From the NCBI RefSeq assembly GCF_033095945.1, contig NZ_AP026800.1, positions 1,860,001-1,924,000 of the forward strand: a DNA stretch of 64,000 nt. Reading direction: 5' to 3'. The notes below the pieces were generated by a model, which saw only the letters and a list, made by a program, of their open reading frames with translations, was not told where the DNA came from and did not search any database. The position numbers and the translations under genes were made by a program. Below, in pieces: positions 27,406 through 36,110 of the stretch. Source of the DNA: Bombiscardovia apis. Its GTDB lineage: Bacteria; Actinomycetota; Actinomycetes; Actinomycetales; Bifidobacteriaceae. How positions within the stretch are numbered: position 1 is the first letter of the stretch; each line of letters starts with the position of its first letter.

Positions 27406-28833
27406 TTATCCTTTACTAGCAGTTTCCGACTTGCTAATATGCAGCTGTCGAATCAGTGCTTTTGCATTCTTGGAGAAACAGGCAATAAACAGTGCGTAAG
27501 CCAAAATGTAAACAACAATAGCAATTAGAGATGGAAGTAATCGAGCAACAGCAATAAATACTATTGTTAAAACCAGCTCGCCTAATGATAAGGCGCTTTT
27601 CTTCAGGTTGAACAGGCTTGTGATATAAGCCTCCGAAAGTATACTCCTTAAAGCGATGACGAGAGTAACGCCACAGAGTACAGCAGTTATAGAATGCAGA
27701 AGATAAACGCCAATAAGAGTTAGTATAAAACTCACGAAAGTGGACATCACATTGATTTTTAGCATAGTTCGCTCACGCCGCGTTACATTGAAAATAGTGA
27801 CGCACAGTATGCTCATCTTGCTGTCGAATATGCACACGGGGAGTAACAAAATGAGGTAGGGGAAACTATCCGCATAACTGGGCAGCCATAGCCCTAGCAG
27901 CCACACAAGAGGGAAATATAATACATAAATAAGTGGGAACAACAGACTCATGATATTTTGCGCTGTGGCAAAGAAAGACTTGATATCTTTCTCGTTGCTT
28001 TGTCTCAGAGCGGGGAACAGTACTATACTTGCCTGTTCCACAAAAGCTAGGAAGAAATTCACCAGCGAAATAATTAAAGAAAGCTTTCCGAATTTTTCAA
28101 TGCCCCACACCATATCGATGAAAAACCTGGCAATACCCAGTATGAGCATACTCGCAATATTGGCTAGCATAAGGTTGACGCCAACTTTTATACTGCTCCA
28201 GCCTTGCCTAGCTGCAGTCTTAAACCCAAGCCAAGGTGCCCCAACAAAATCCCTCAGATTCCATATACAATAAATCAGCTGGACGATAGTGGATACCGTG
28301 TATGCGAAGACGTATGGGCGGAAGGAATGGACACCAATAGCCATAAATACGACAAGTGGTATAAGGAACGAAACACGCTCAACCACCACAGAGTATGATG
28401 ACTTTTTCGTCTCATTCATACTTTGCAGCACATTCGACATGTAAGTTCCAGCATTCTGAAGCACCAGATAAATGCTGGTCTGGAGAATAACGAAAGTCCT
28501 ATCGGGTCCGGGATTCATAATGAAGCCAAGAGCCGCAATGACCACAGACATAATAGTCTGGTATGTCACTCCGAAAGTGAACTGAGCCTTCACCGAGGCT
28601 TTGTCCATTTTATCCCTGGGAATGCCGCCCATCTTCAAGTACACGCCAGAGCTAAGTCCAAAATGGAAGAACCCTACGTAAGAGATATAAAACAAGTAGA
28701 GTTGCCAATATCCGAACTGCTCAATGTGAAGCAACTTAGGTATAACCAAGGCTTGCAGGATGCTTAGGAACATACTGATGCCTTGAGCGAAAAATGCAAT
28801 CGCCATATTGGAAAGAAGAGACTTACGATTCAT
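27406..28833 (-). CDS. Wzx-type repeat-unit flippase
   Basis: This 475-residue protein has about 14 hydrophobic segments and the opening MNRKSLLSNMAIAFFAQGIS, as in the polysaccharide transporter branch of the MOP superfamily. It would flip the lipid-linked repeat unit to the outer face of the membrane. The frame extends to a TTG at 28842, but the ATG at 28833 is preferred: it overlaps the stop of the small upstream gene by one base (TGATG), a classic coupling arrangement. It is followed immediately by the LicD gene. Confidence 0.87.
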   Translation of the reverse strand: MNRKSLLSNMAIAFFAQGISMFLSILQALVIPKLLHIEQFGYWQLYLFYISYVGFFHFGLSSGVYLKMGGIPRDKMDKASVKAQFTFGVTYQTIMSVVIAALGFIMNPGPDRTFVILQTSIYLVLQNAGTYMSNVLQSMNETKKSSYSVVVERVSFLIPLVVFMAIGVHSFRPYVFAYTVSTIVQLIYCIWNLRDFVGAPWLGFKTAARQGWSSIKVGVNLMLANIASMLILGIARFFIDMVWGIEKFGKLSLIISLVNFFLAFVEQASIVLFPALRQSNEKDIKSFFATAQNIMSLLFPLIYVLYFPLVWLLGLWLPSYADSFPYLILLLPVCIFDSKMSILCVTIFNVTRRERTMLKINVMSTFVSFILTLIGVYLLHSITAVLCGVTLVIALRSILSEAYITSLFNLKKSALSLGELVLTIVFIAVARLLPSLIAIVVYILAYALFIACFSKNAKALIRQLHISKSETASKG

Positions 28834-29060
28834 CACGAACAAAAGATCATATAAGCACTTTGTGCTTCGCTGATCTTCTCCAAGTCTCTCGCTGATACGA
28901 CAAGGCCGCCAAATGCCAAAACTGCTGCTAAGCCACTAACTAGGGAGAGTGCAGCATCCACTAGTGGCATTGAAATACCAATCATGCTAAAACTCAACGC
29001 AAGAACACTCACCCATTTTTGCTTATAGGGAGCAGCGAAAGTAGCTTGTTTGGTCTTCAA
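28833..29060 (-). CDS. Small two-helix membrane protein coupled to Wzx
   Basis: This protein of about 75 residues has two hydrophobic segments (WVSVLALSFSMIG and the AALSLVSGLAAVLAFGG region) and a short charged tail. The frame extends to 29105, but the TTG at 29060 has GAGGGGGAG 6 bases upstream and is the best start. Its stop overlaps the Wzx ATG by one base, which argues that it is a real translated gene. No family is recognised. It may assist the flippase; that is a guess from position. Confidence 0.55.
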   Translation of the reverse strand: MKTKQATFAAPYKQKWVSVLALSFSMIGISMPLVDAALSLVSGLAAVLAFGGLVVSARDLEKISEAQSAYMIFCS

Positions 29061-29234
29061 TGATTGCTCCCCCTCAGCAACGCTCAATAAGGCAGTACAA
29101 CTCACACTTTACAAGGCAATCTAGCCTTCTGCCTTATCTGACAATTACAAACATAATATCTGCGCATATCCTGAACACGCAGCTTTGTAATCTATCTCAT
29201 TCAAACGAAGCGCAAATACTAAAAGTTTTCCCTT

Positions 29235-30089
29235 TTACAGTTCAGTAAGCACGATTTTTTCAGATCGAATTTGATTCGTCAGATATGAAATCATTCTTCG
29301 CCTTGCGTCTGCTTGTACATAATTCACACTTGAGTGTTCATCGTGTATGACTTGCAACGACGGAGTGTAACGAATCGTATACCCCTTCCGTTGACAACGG
29401 ATAAACAGAAGATCCTCTTCCATGTATAGGAACGTTCTCGGATCAAACGCTACCTGCTCCTGTTCTACAAACCGCGGGCCAAAAACGATAAAAGCGCCAT
29501 GAAGCACTACATTTTCATAATCACGATTGTATTCACTCTCAGTCTTGTCAGGAGTAATTTTATCGATGAACCGCTGATAAATAGTATCGAACCCTTTGAA
29601 GTTACATACGATATAAGCAAACTTTACAAGTTCATGCTTTACAATAACTTGCTTAAGTTTCTTCTTGCTTATTCCCTCAAAATGTTGTGGGTTGCTATGT
29701 TTACCTGTTTTTTCAGAGATAATATCAGGACCACAAACATCGACAGTTTCCATGACTGCTTGCAACTTAGGAATGAAATCCTTTTGCTCTATGACAATAT
29801 CGTTGTTGACAGTAACCACGATATCTGCATTGAGTTTTTCCTTTGCAAAGGTATAGCCAACGTTGTTTCCCCGTGCAAAACCCAAATTCTGTTCGTTCAA
29901 GAGTACATGCACATTGCTGACTGTCTTATATTTCGTATGGAGAAGCTTCCCGCTTCCATTGGTGGATCCGTTGTCGACAACGATGATTTCACAACTTTTA
30001 GCATTCTTCAAACTCAGTATCGATTCAACGCAATCAACGGTATCGTCGTAAGTAAAAAAATGTAGTACTACAAAAGCGATTTTATTCAT
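29235..30089 (-). CDS. GT2 glycosyltransferase
   Basis: This protein of about 284 residues has a single GT-A domain and no membrane helix. Motifs are CEIIVVDNGSTNGSGK near residue 38, NEQNLGFARGNNVG near 70 and IVVTVNNDI (the DxD-equivalent) near 95. This pattern resembles rhamnosyltransferase-type GT2 enzymes that extend repeat units on the inner membrane face. The ATG at 30089 follows GAGGG by 5 bases and is preferred over the GTG codons upstream. It is co-directional with the Wzx-LicD block. Confidence 0.85.
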   Translation of the reverse strand: MNKIAFVVLHFFTYDDTVDCVESILSLKNAKSCEIIVVDNGSTNGSGKLLHTKYKTVSNVHVLLNEQNLGFARGNNVGYTFAKEKLNADIVVTVNNDIVIEQKDFIPKLQAVMETVDVCGPDIISEKTGKHSNPQHFEGISKKKLKQVIVKHELVKFAYIVCNFKGFDTIYQRFIDKITPDKTESEYNRDYENVVLHGAFIVFGPRFVEQEQVAFDPRTFLYMEEDLLFIRCQRKGYTIRYTPSLQVIHDEHSSVNYVQADARRRMISYLTNQIRSEKIVLTEL

Positions 30090-30199
30090 AACTACCCTCA
30101 CCACTCTACAAACCGTTCAAACTTTCCAAGTATAACCATAGGGACTTGCATGGTCATTACTCATATCAAACATCAATTGAAAAGCTTAGCGGGATTTCT

Positions 30200-31564
30200 T
30201 TAATGTGTGAACGCGAAATAGACCAGATTAATGAAAGCGGGTATAACGATAATCCATCTGGTTAATGTATTACGATTCTCCGACACAAACGTCATGAGTG
30301 CCATAATTACCAACACAGAGGAAACAAAAAGGGTACGGGTGCCTGAAATATCGATGGTGGGGGAAAACGACATGATTGCAGCAGCAGCAGCAGCTCCAAG
30401 CCAAGAAAATAAAACTAAGCCCTTCTGTTTCGATAAGAGAACCGAGCTCAAAACAATGCACACAAAAAGGGAAAACCAAAAAAGATAAGACCCCACGTGG
30501 CGTAAGAAGCCATCTTGTAGAGAATTAAAGGAAAAAAGAACAGTTTCAAGACCGACAGTCCTTGAATACCCGATGATAATTAGACTGGTCACAGCCCATA
30601 TCGTTGAAATATTTAGTACTCTGCTTTCAACAGGACTATTCATCTCAACAAGCTCAGATGGTTGAACAGTATCACAGCGGCGTTGTACATATGCAATAAG
30701 CATCAATATCACAACAACATATACAAGCACTAAGAAAGATGTTGTGAACTGATTGAACTGCCACTTCATGCCGTATCGAAGCTTCTGGAATATAGACATG
30801 TGTCCAAATTCAGGGAACCACCGAGCAGTCTCGTTTGGAGTTCGACTCTTATTGCCCGGTGAAACTAGTTCACTTAGCACAGCAACAAGGGAGAACGCAG
30901 TAAAGGCAATCAGTCCGCGCGGAACCTTCTTATGCTGGCGAACCAGCTGAATTACGGTAAGCGCACTGAAACCTACTAAGCATGGGCCGATCTGCTCCAC
31001 GCCTAGAGAACCCAAAATAGCACATATCACACAAAGAACTGTGTGCTTAGGTGTTTCTCCACGATACAAATCTGCAAGATATGTGCCAGCAAACAAAGCA
31101 AGAGCTCCAGGCCATAAGTAAAACAAAGCACCTGCCATCCAGAAAGACGAAAGGTATATTACATTTGGAGCAATCAGCCAAAATGCAGCATAGGTGAGCA
31201 CAACGGTCTCGGTAGTGAAATAGTTAAAGGTGATTCGAATAAGCGAATACACAAGCAGCGCAAGCATAAAAATGTTAACAATTCGCCACACTAGCATCGG
31301 CAGGGGGTAGAAAATAGCAACGGCAGTTTCAGAGAAGATTCGCCCTGACCACTCCATATAACGCGTTTGAACCCAAGAAAATACATTATACTGTTTCATG
31401 CGGTCTGTAAAATCAATATCATCCGCAAAGCGTTCAATTCTGCAAGTCGCTAAAAATGTCAAAAGGCTGCACACGAGCCATGCTGAAGCCCTTTGCAATC
31501 TTACTTTTTCTTCAAGTATCCGCCCGACAGAGAACATCCTTCTTACCCCACTTTGTAAATCCAT
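30200..31564 (-). CDS. Polytopic membrane protein, DUF6056/GtrII-like
   Basis: This protein of about 454 residues has about 10-11 membrane helices. The first loop holds FADDIDFTDRMKQY followed by WSGRIFSE. An acidic pair after the first helix and a W-GR pattern are typical of DUF6056/GtrII-type proteins, which are thought to be GT-C glycosyltransferases acting outside the membrane on polysaccharide. The ATG at 31564 follows AAGGGG by 5 bases. It could be the partner of the GtrB-like enzyme at 17579-18586. Exact activity is unknown. Confidence 0.6.
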   Translation of the reverse strand: MDLQSGVRRMFSVGRILEEKVRLQRASAWLVCSLLTFLATCRIERFADDIDFTDRMKQYNVFSWVQTRYMEWSGRIFSETAVAIFYPLPMLVWRIVNIFMLALLVYSLIRITFNYFTTETVVLTYAAFWLIAPNVIYLSSFWMAGALFYLWPGALALFAGTYLADLYRGETPKHTVLCVICAILGSLGVEQIGPCLVGFSALTVIQLVRQHKKVPRGLIAFTAFSLVAVLSELVSPGNKSRTPNETARWFPEFGHMSIFQKLRYGMKWQFNQFTTSFLVLVYVVVILMLIAYVQRRCDTVQPSELVEMNSPVESRVLNISTIWAVTSLIIIGYSRTVGLETVLFSFNSLQDGFLRHVGSYLFWFSLFVCIVLSSVLLSKQKGLVLFSWLGAAAAAAIMSFSPTIDISGTRTLFVSSVLVIMALMTFVSENRNTLTRWIIVIPAFINLVYFAFTH

Positions 31565-31862
31565 ATTCACCCCTTCACAGCCTCATCTCACAGTGTCCGC
31601 TCATCCGTGAAAGTCGTATAGCCTCAGCGATTATACCAACCAACACCGAAAAGGAATGACATAATTGGGTGAACTGGATCGTATGGGCCTTTTGCAATGA
31701 CAGATAGTTTTGACACTGCCCATTGCACTCATAAGTCCTTCACTGTTTCAGACCACCGCCAAAACATGCTAACGCGGTCGGCATCAGTATGAACCTGCAA
31801 GCAAGCTGAAATACTGCTGCGCTAGCAAAAACCATGCGAGGAAGTTGAATAAAAAAGACAAG
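31565..31862. other. Intergenic stretch, possible degraded coding
   Basis: About 300 bp separate the GT4 stop from the DUF6056-like start. On the minus strand there are short sensible-looking fragments interrupted by stops (for example ADRVSMFWRWSETVKDL near 31740-31790), which may be remnants of a lost gene or mobile element. No family is recognised. Confidence 0.35.
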
Positions 31863-33014
31863 CTAATATTCACGCGGCTTGCCCTGTGCTCCTTCGACAA
31901 CGCGCTTATAGTAGTCAGCTATTTGAGGAAAAATAGGCTTAGCAAAAACAGTTGACACAGCGCTAGCGTATTCGCCAACACTATCTGCTTCTTCTGGATT
32001 CTTCATAAGAAATTCGACCTTCTCCGCAAGATTCGAAGGAGATCCTACACGGTATAAGAAACCGTTTTTACCTTCCTTGATCAGCTCTTTAGTGAAACCG
32101 GCATCTGCACCAATTAATACATTGCCATAATACATAGCCTCAATGCTGACTCGACCGAAAGCCTCATTCCTAGAGCATACAAGCGCAATGTCGGATTGCT
32201 GGCGAATCATAGTCAAATCATCCTGCTGCCCAAGGTATCTCACGTTTTTTGTCTGCAAATATGGAGCAATATATGATACGTCGCCTGACCCACATAGAGT
32301 AAGTCGCACATTGTATCCTTTTTGTTCTAGCTCTTGAACCGCTTGAATGGCATCCAACTGGCCTTTTTCGGGAGACAAAGCGCCCACCATGAGTAATCGG
32401 CAAACACCATCTTCCATGAATTGCCGCGATTTATGGTATTTACTGTCGCGGGAAACTTTGTCTAAAATTGTCGTAGTAGTTTTGAAGGTGAAACGTCCGT
32501 TATAGGCTTTTTCAACAGCCGGAGATATAAAAATAGCGGAAGATGCTTGGGCTAACCGCTGAGCCTTGCCCTTATTAAAGTGTTCGATTTTATGGTCACT
32601 CTCCATAAATTCTCGAATATGCCAAACGTGTGGCAAACCGTTCTCGACAGCGAGCACTGCCCCATACAAAGTTGCGAAAGAATTCGAATGGACAATATCG
32701 ATATTATGTGATTTAAGTTTGGCGCTCAACCGCTTTCTAGATATCGTATTGCACACAACAGCGTAAGCAATCTGCAAGAAATCGAGAATTCTTTTCTTGA
32801 ATGGTCTCTTTCGTAGATGACGTACCGGAACTGAGTAATATCCAATCCATACCGTGCAACCTACATCTTCGAACGCTTGCTGAAGAGACTTATTCGGAAA
32901 AGGCAATACCACGTAGAACTGGTCTTCGGAGTCTGTTGCATCCTTGAGCCAATCCAGCAATGCTAAGTTGGCACCTGTAGCATACGGCTGATGGCAACAA
33001 ATCAATATCTTCAA
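31863..33014 (-). CDS. GT4-family glycosyltransferase
   Basis: This 383-residue GT-B fold protein opens with ILICCHQPYATGANLALLDW. The C-terminal Rossmann domain has LLMVGALSPEKGQLDAIQAV and the EAFGRVSIEAMYYG segment, which contains the E-x7-E donor-sugar motif. It is a cytosolic retaining glycosyltransferase that would add one sugar to the lipid-linked repeat unit. The start is TTG at 33014 with AGGAG 8 bases upstream. It lies in the minus-strand run of locus genes, downstream of the choline-module genes. Confidence 0.87.
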   Translation of the reverse strand: MKILICCHQPYATGANLALLDWLKDATDSEDQFYVVLPFPNKSLQQAFEDVGCTVWIGYYSVPVRHLRKRPFKKRILDFLQIAYAVVCNTISRKRLSAKLKSHNIDIVHSNSFATLYGAVLAVENGLPHVWHIREFMESDHKIEHFNKGKAQRLAQASSAIFISPAVEKAYNGRFTFKTTTTILDKVSRDSKYHKSRQFMEDGVCRLLMVGALSPEKGQLDAIQAVQELEQKGYNVRLTLCGSGDVSYIAPYLQTKNVRYLGQQDDLTMIRQQSDIALVCSRNEAFGRVSIEAMYYGNVLIGADAGFTKELIKEGKNGFLYRVGSPSNLAEKVEFLMKNPEEADSVGEYASAVSTVFAKPIFPQIADYYKRVVEGAQGKPREY

Positions 33015-33155
33015 CTATTTTTCTCCTGAATGCATCCTACGTGCTTTTCCTATCTCTAACGTCTATTCTACCTAGGACCAGCAACACAGTAACGCACGCA
33101 GGGACTGCATTCCGTGCACAACCGGCTCAAAAGTAGACCCGCAAGGTAGGCGTAG

Positions 33156-34103
33156 TCAGTTTTCGCAATCTGATTTGTGATGTAGAAGGTCTTTCCAGTT
33201 GCTGGAAGCGCCGATTGAACCGCACAGCACGATAAAGCAGCAAACTACCGTTATTGCATTTGGAACTGTCCCTTGCAAGACCAAACCAAAAATCACAGCC
33301 CAAGCAGAATAGGAAATATTCAAAGCCATTGCAGGAGCAGCTCCGATTGCATCTATCGCCTTGTAATAGAACAAATACGAAGCCGCGCCAGCCAAAGCAG
33401 CGAGCGCCACTATTAACGTGGCGAGAGATGGCACTGCAACTGCTGCGAAAGGCAAGGCCTTAAACAGTGGGAGCACCAGCCCTAGGTAGGCCAGTGCAGA
33501 TACCGTTTCACGAATTTGTATCGCTGTCTCATTATCAACATCCCCGGCACGCATACCCCAATCGCAGAGCACTGCTTCAGAACCCCACCCCAATACGGTC
33601 AGCGATGCTCCAGCTATGCCCCAGAAGACACTGCCCTGCTGGGAAGAAGGCGCTGAGAACCATCCCATGGCCATAACAGCAAGAACGGCGGTTGCCAGTG
33701 AGGCAAGCTGTTGTACGCTCATGCGCTCCTTAAGCAAGATAAAAGCCAGAAGAGCGCCGAACGCCGGATATAGAGACGAAATGATAGCGGTATAACCAGG
33801 ACCAATATTGTTAATAGCTACAACATAGCCGGTCATGCCAAGTGGCCCGCCCAGTAGCGCTCCGACAGCTACCACAAAACCACTTCGTGTTTTGAGCCCC
33901 TTCCAAGTGTCCGATAACCGGTGTTTGAACCCCATATATGAAAAGAGCCAAATGGCGCAAGCCGCATCATGCACAAAAGCCGCAACGATAGCTGCAAAGG
34001 CAAGAGAACCAACTGTTGAATCGTAGGGGCTCATTAACATCGATATACCAAGAACCACTGTGTCTAAGCCCCAAAGTGCCCCGCTAAGAATCCCGAACCG
34101 CAC
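33156..34103 (-). CDS. DMT-family transporter, LicB-like (choline uptake)
   Basis: This 315-residue protein has about 10 membrane helices in two EamA halves, like LicB of Haemophilus and Streptococcus. LicB is the choline permease of the phosphocholine pathway. Sequence alone gives only the DMT superfamily; the choline assignment rests on the LicC-LicA fusion gene, which ends a single base upstream of the GTG start at 34103. That spacing implies a two-gene operon with coupled translation. Confidence 0.75.
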   Translation of the reverse strand: MRFGILSGALWGLDTVVLGISMLMSPYDSTVGSLAFAAIVAAFVHDAACAIWLFSYMGFKHRLSDTWKGLKTRSGFVVAVGALLGGPLGMTGYVVAINNIGPGYTAIISSLYPAFGALLAFILLKERMSVQQLASLATAVLAVMAMGWFSAPSSQQGSVFWGIAGASLTVLGWGSEAVLCDWGMRAGDVDNETAIQIRETVSALAYLGLVLPLFKALPFAAVAVPSLATLIVALAALAGAASYLFYYKAIDAIGAAPAMALNISYSAWAVIFGLVLQGTVPNAITVVCCFIVLCGSIGASSNWKDLLHHKSDCEN

Positions 34104-34104
34104 G

Positions 34105-35871
34105 TCAGGATTCCTTGTATAGTTCTAGCGTCGAATCAAGGAAGTGCTGCGCATATTCGTAGTATGTGTAAAGCCACTCACCGACTGGAGCGCCCTCCGA
34201 TTCTTTATACAAAGCCCACAAGTACCAACACCATCCTGCCAGCTGCACATGGGCGAGGTTATGCCGCCTCTCGTCTGCAGTCGGAGTACGGCAAAAATAA
34301 GCCTTCAAAGCAACATCTATCTCTTGGTCATTGAGTCGGCAGCACACGCAGAAGGTGCCAAAATCGTTGGCATAGTCTCCCATTCCTGCATATTCCCAAT
34401 CGATTAGTGAATATTTTCCTGTGTCGTCAATCAAGAAGTTCAAATCGAAGAAATCATTATGGCACAAGCACTGCGGTGCACTATCAGCCATGACAAAATG
34501 CTCTAGCTGGTCCACTTTCTGCGCCATTTCAGCATAACCAGTTATCTGAATTGGCCCGCGTTCAAGTAAGAGACGCTCATAGCGTTTAGCTTCATCATAG
34601 AAGTTGAACACATGGTCTATTTGAGCACCACATTCATGTAACGTTCGTGCCATGCTCATAGCTTGGGTGATTTGGGCATTGTCATGAGGATCGAGATTCT
34701 TGCAATCAGGGATAAATTTCGAAATCTTCCAACCCTTAACTGGGTCTTCGTGAACAAAAGTGTCGTCAAGGCCGAGCTTCTGGGCGACGGTCTGTGCTTT
34801 CACCTCACCGGCACGATCAACTAGTTTCTCGGTGCCCACTCCAGGATGACGATAAACATATTCGCTTTCCCCGATTGAGAAATGGCAAGACAGGTTCGTA
34901 AGCCCCTGCTTAAGTGGATACACATCGTGAATCTCGTCTTTGCTGCAGTCTAAGACCGTCACAATATTGTCAAAAATCTCAGAATCAACATTCTGGAGAA
35001 AATGCGGGTCGAATCCTCGAAGTTCGTCTAGCGAATCAAACTCATTGATAACTCCGGCCTCGTACGGCCTCATATCCATCTCGAACTCATTGACGTGCTC
35101 TATGTAGATGCTTTCCCAAAGTTTGTCAGCCGTTTCGGGCAAATCATATTCATCGCCCAAAATAGAAACGAACTTGCGCGAAAACGCACTGTCAAAGTAC
35201 ACATGGCCAAGCATGTACCAACTATCAGCACCGCCAATAGTCACACCGGTAATTTTATTATCAATACCGGTTGAAATACACCATTCTTTTGTGGGACCAT
35301 CCGCATACTGAGCAGCGTAATATGCTTTCCACACATATTCTTCGAAAGGATTGCTCGTAAAGTAGTCATCGCTTGAACAAATGTATGTATTGCTTAGCTT
35401 GTCTTTCACTTTCCATAGTGAGCTATTATTGTTGCGGACCGCATAGTCGTCATTGACCACAATCTTAATGCCGTATTTTTCTTGGAGGTAAAAGAATAGC
35501 TCCTTTTTATAGCCAACCACCACACTAATATCTTCGATTCCAGCACTTTGCAACTGCTCAATCTGTCGCTCAATAAGCACATCTCCACGCACACAGAGCA
35601 AGCCTTTAGGCTTCTCGTACGAAATTGGGGCGAATCGTGACGAAAGACCGGCGGCCATAATGACAGCATTGCGCACTTTATACGGTTGCAGAGCTGCAAT
35701 ACCAGCGCGAGTAATAGTGCGCTCCGAGATGTAGCCACAAGCCTGTAGCTCTTTAATCGTTGAGTTCACACTTCCGAGAGACAATTTGGTGTGATTTGCC
35801 AATGTACGCTGCGTACTATTGGGTATCCTGTACAGTTCTGTAAGTACAAGAAACTGTTTCTTATTCAACAT
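34105..35871 (-). CDS. Fused HTH - CTP:phosphocholine cytidylyltransferase - choline kinase
   Basis: This 588-residue protein has three parts. Residues 1-65 form a MarR-like winged helix-turn-helix. Residues 66-300 form a LicC-type nucleotidyltransferase with MAAGLSSRF (72-80), EKPKGLL (86-92) and SSDDYF (166-171). Residues 310-588 form a LicA-type choline kinase with HND (471-473), N478 and IDWEYAG (490-496). All key residues are present, so the protein should phosphorylate choline and convert it to CDP-choline. The HTH suggests it also binds DNA. ATG at 35871 follows GGGGA, and a 12-bp inverted repeat lies just upstream. It forms an operon with the LicB-like transporter. Confidence 0.85.
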   Translation of the reverse strand: MLNKKQFLVLTELYRIPNSTQRTLANHTKLSLGSVNSTIKELQACGYISERTITRAGIAALQPYKVRNAVIMAAGLSSRFAPISYEKPKGLLCVRGDVLIERQIEQLQSAGIEDISVVVGYKKELFFYLQEKYGIKIVVNDDYAVRNNNSSLWKVKDKLSNTYICSSDDYFTSNPFEEYVWKAYYAAQYADGPTKEWCISTGIDNKITGVTIGGADSWYMLGHVYFDSAFSRKFVSILGDEYDLPETADKLWESIYIEHVNEFEMDMRPYEAGVINEFDSLDELRGFDPHFLQNVDSEIFDNIVTVLDCSKDEIHDVYPLKQGLTNLSCHFSIGESEYVYRHPGVGTEKLVDRAGEVKAQTVAQKLGLDDTFVHEDPVKGWKISKFIPDCKNLDPHDNAQITQAMSMARTLHECGAQIDHVFNFYDEAKRYERLLLERGPIQITGYAEMAQKVDQLEHFVMADSAPQCLCHNDFFDLNFLIDDTGKYSLIDWEYAGMGDYANDFGTFCVCCRLNDQEIDVALKAYFCRTPTADERRHNLAHVQLAGWCWYLWALYKESEGAPVGEWLYTYYEYAQHFLDSTLELYKES

Positions 35872-35881
35872 TTATGTCCCC

Positions 35882-35926
35882 AGCATGTTCAAATCTGCGA
35901 TTAAAGTCCAACTCTTTGAACATGCT
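35882..35926 (-). promoter_or_regulatory. 12-bp perfect inverted repeat upstream of the HTH-LicC-LicA gene
   Basis: AGCATGTTCAAA (35882-35893) and TTTGAACATGCT (35915-35926) are perfect complements with a 21-base spacer. The nearer arm ends 10 bases before the start codon and touches the GGGGA ribosome site. It could be an operator, possibly for the HTH domain of the gene's own product, or an mRNA hairpin controlling translation. Confidence 0.6.
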
Positions 35927-36035
35927 ATACCGGAAAGCCCGCCCTAGCAAATGTCTTTACAACAGGCACGCAAGCCATAAGACACCATAAAATGCGCCGT
36001 AGCATCAAAACGGCTGAAAATGCGACACTAAACCA

Positions 36036-36101
36036 AAAGTGCAACGCTCTTGAGTCTCGCCAGTAATTACTAACCAGCAAGAAAGAAGGGCGTTGCACTT
36101 T
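36036..36101. repeat. 12-bp inverted repeat, terminator or insertion-sequence relic
   Basis: AAAGTGCAACGC (36036-36047) and GCGTTGCACTTT (36090-36101) flank 42 bases. It lies just after the Wzy stop on the minus strand, where the second arm is followed by a short T-run, so it may act as a long-loop terminator. The GTTGCACTT wording also recalls ends of IS30-type elements, so it may be a remnant. No transposase is present. Confidence 0.45.
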
Positions 36102-36110
36102 CCTAGCAAC

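Noticed and set aside
31606..31862. Possible transposase or membrane-protein fragments on the minus strand
   Set aside because: Short pieces broken by stops in several frames; no family signature long enough to name.
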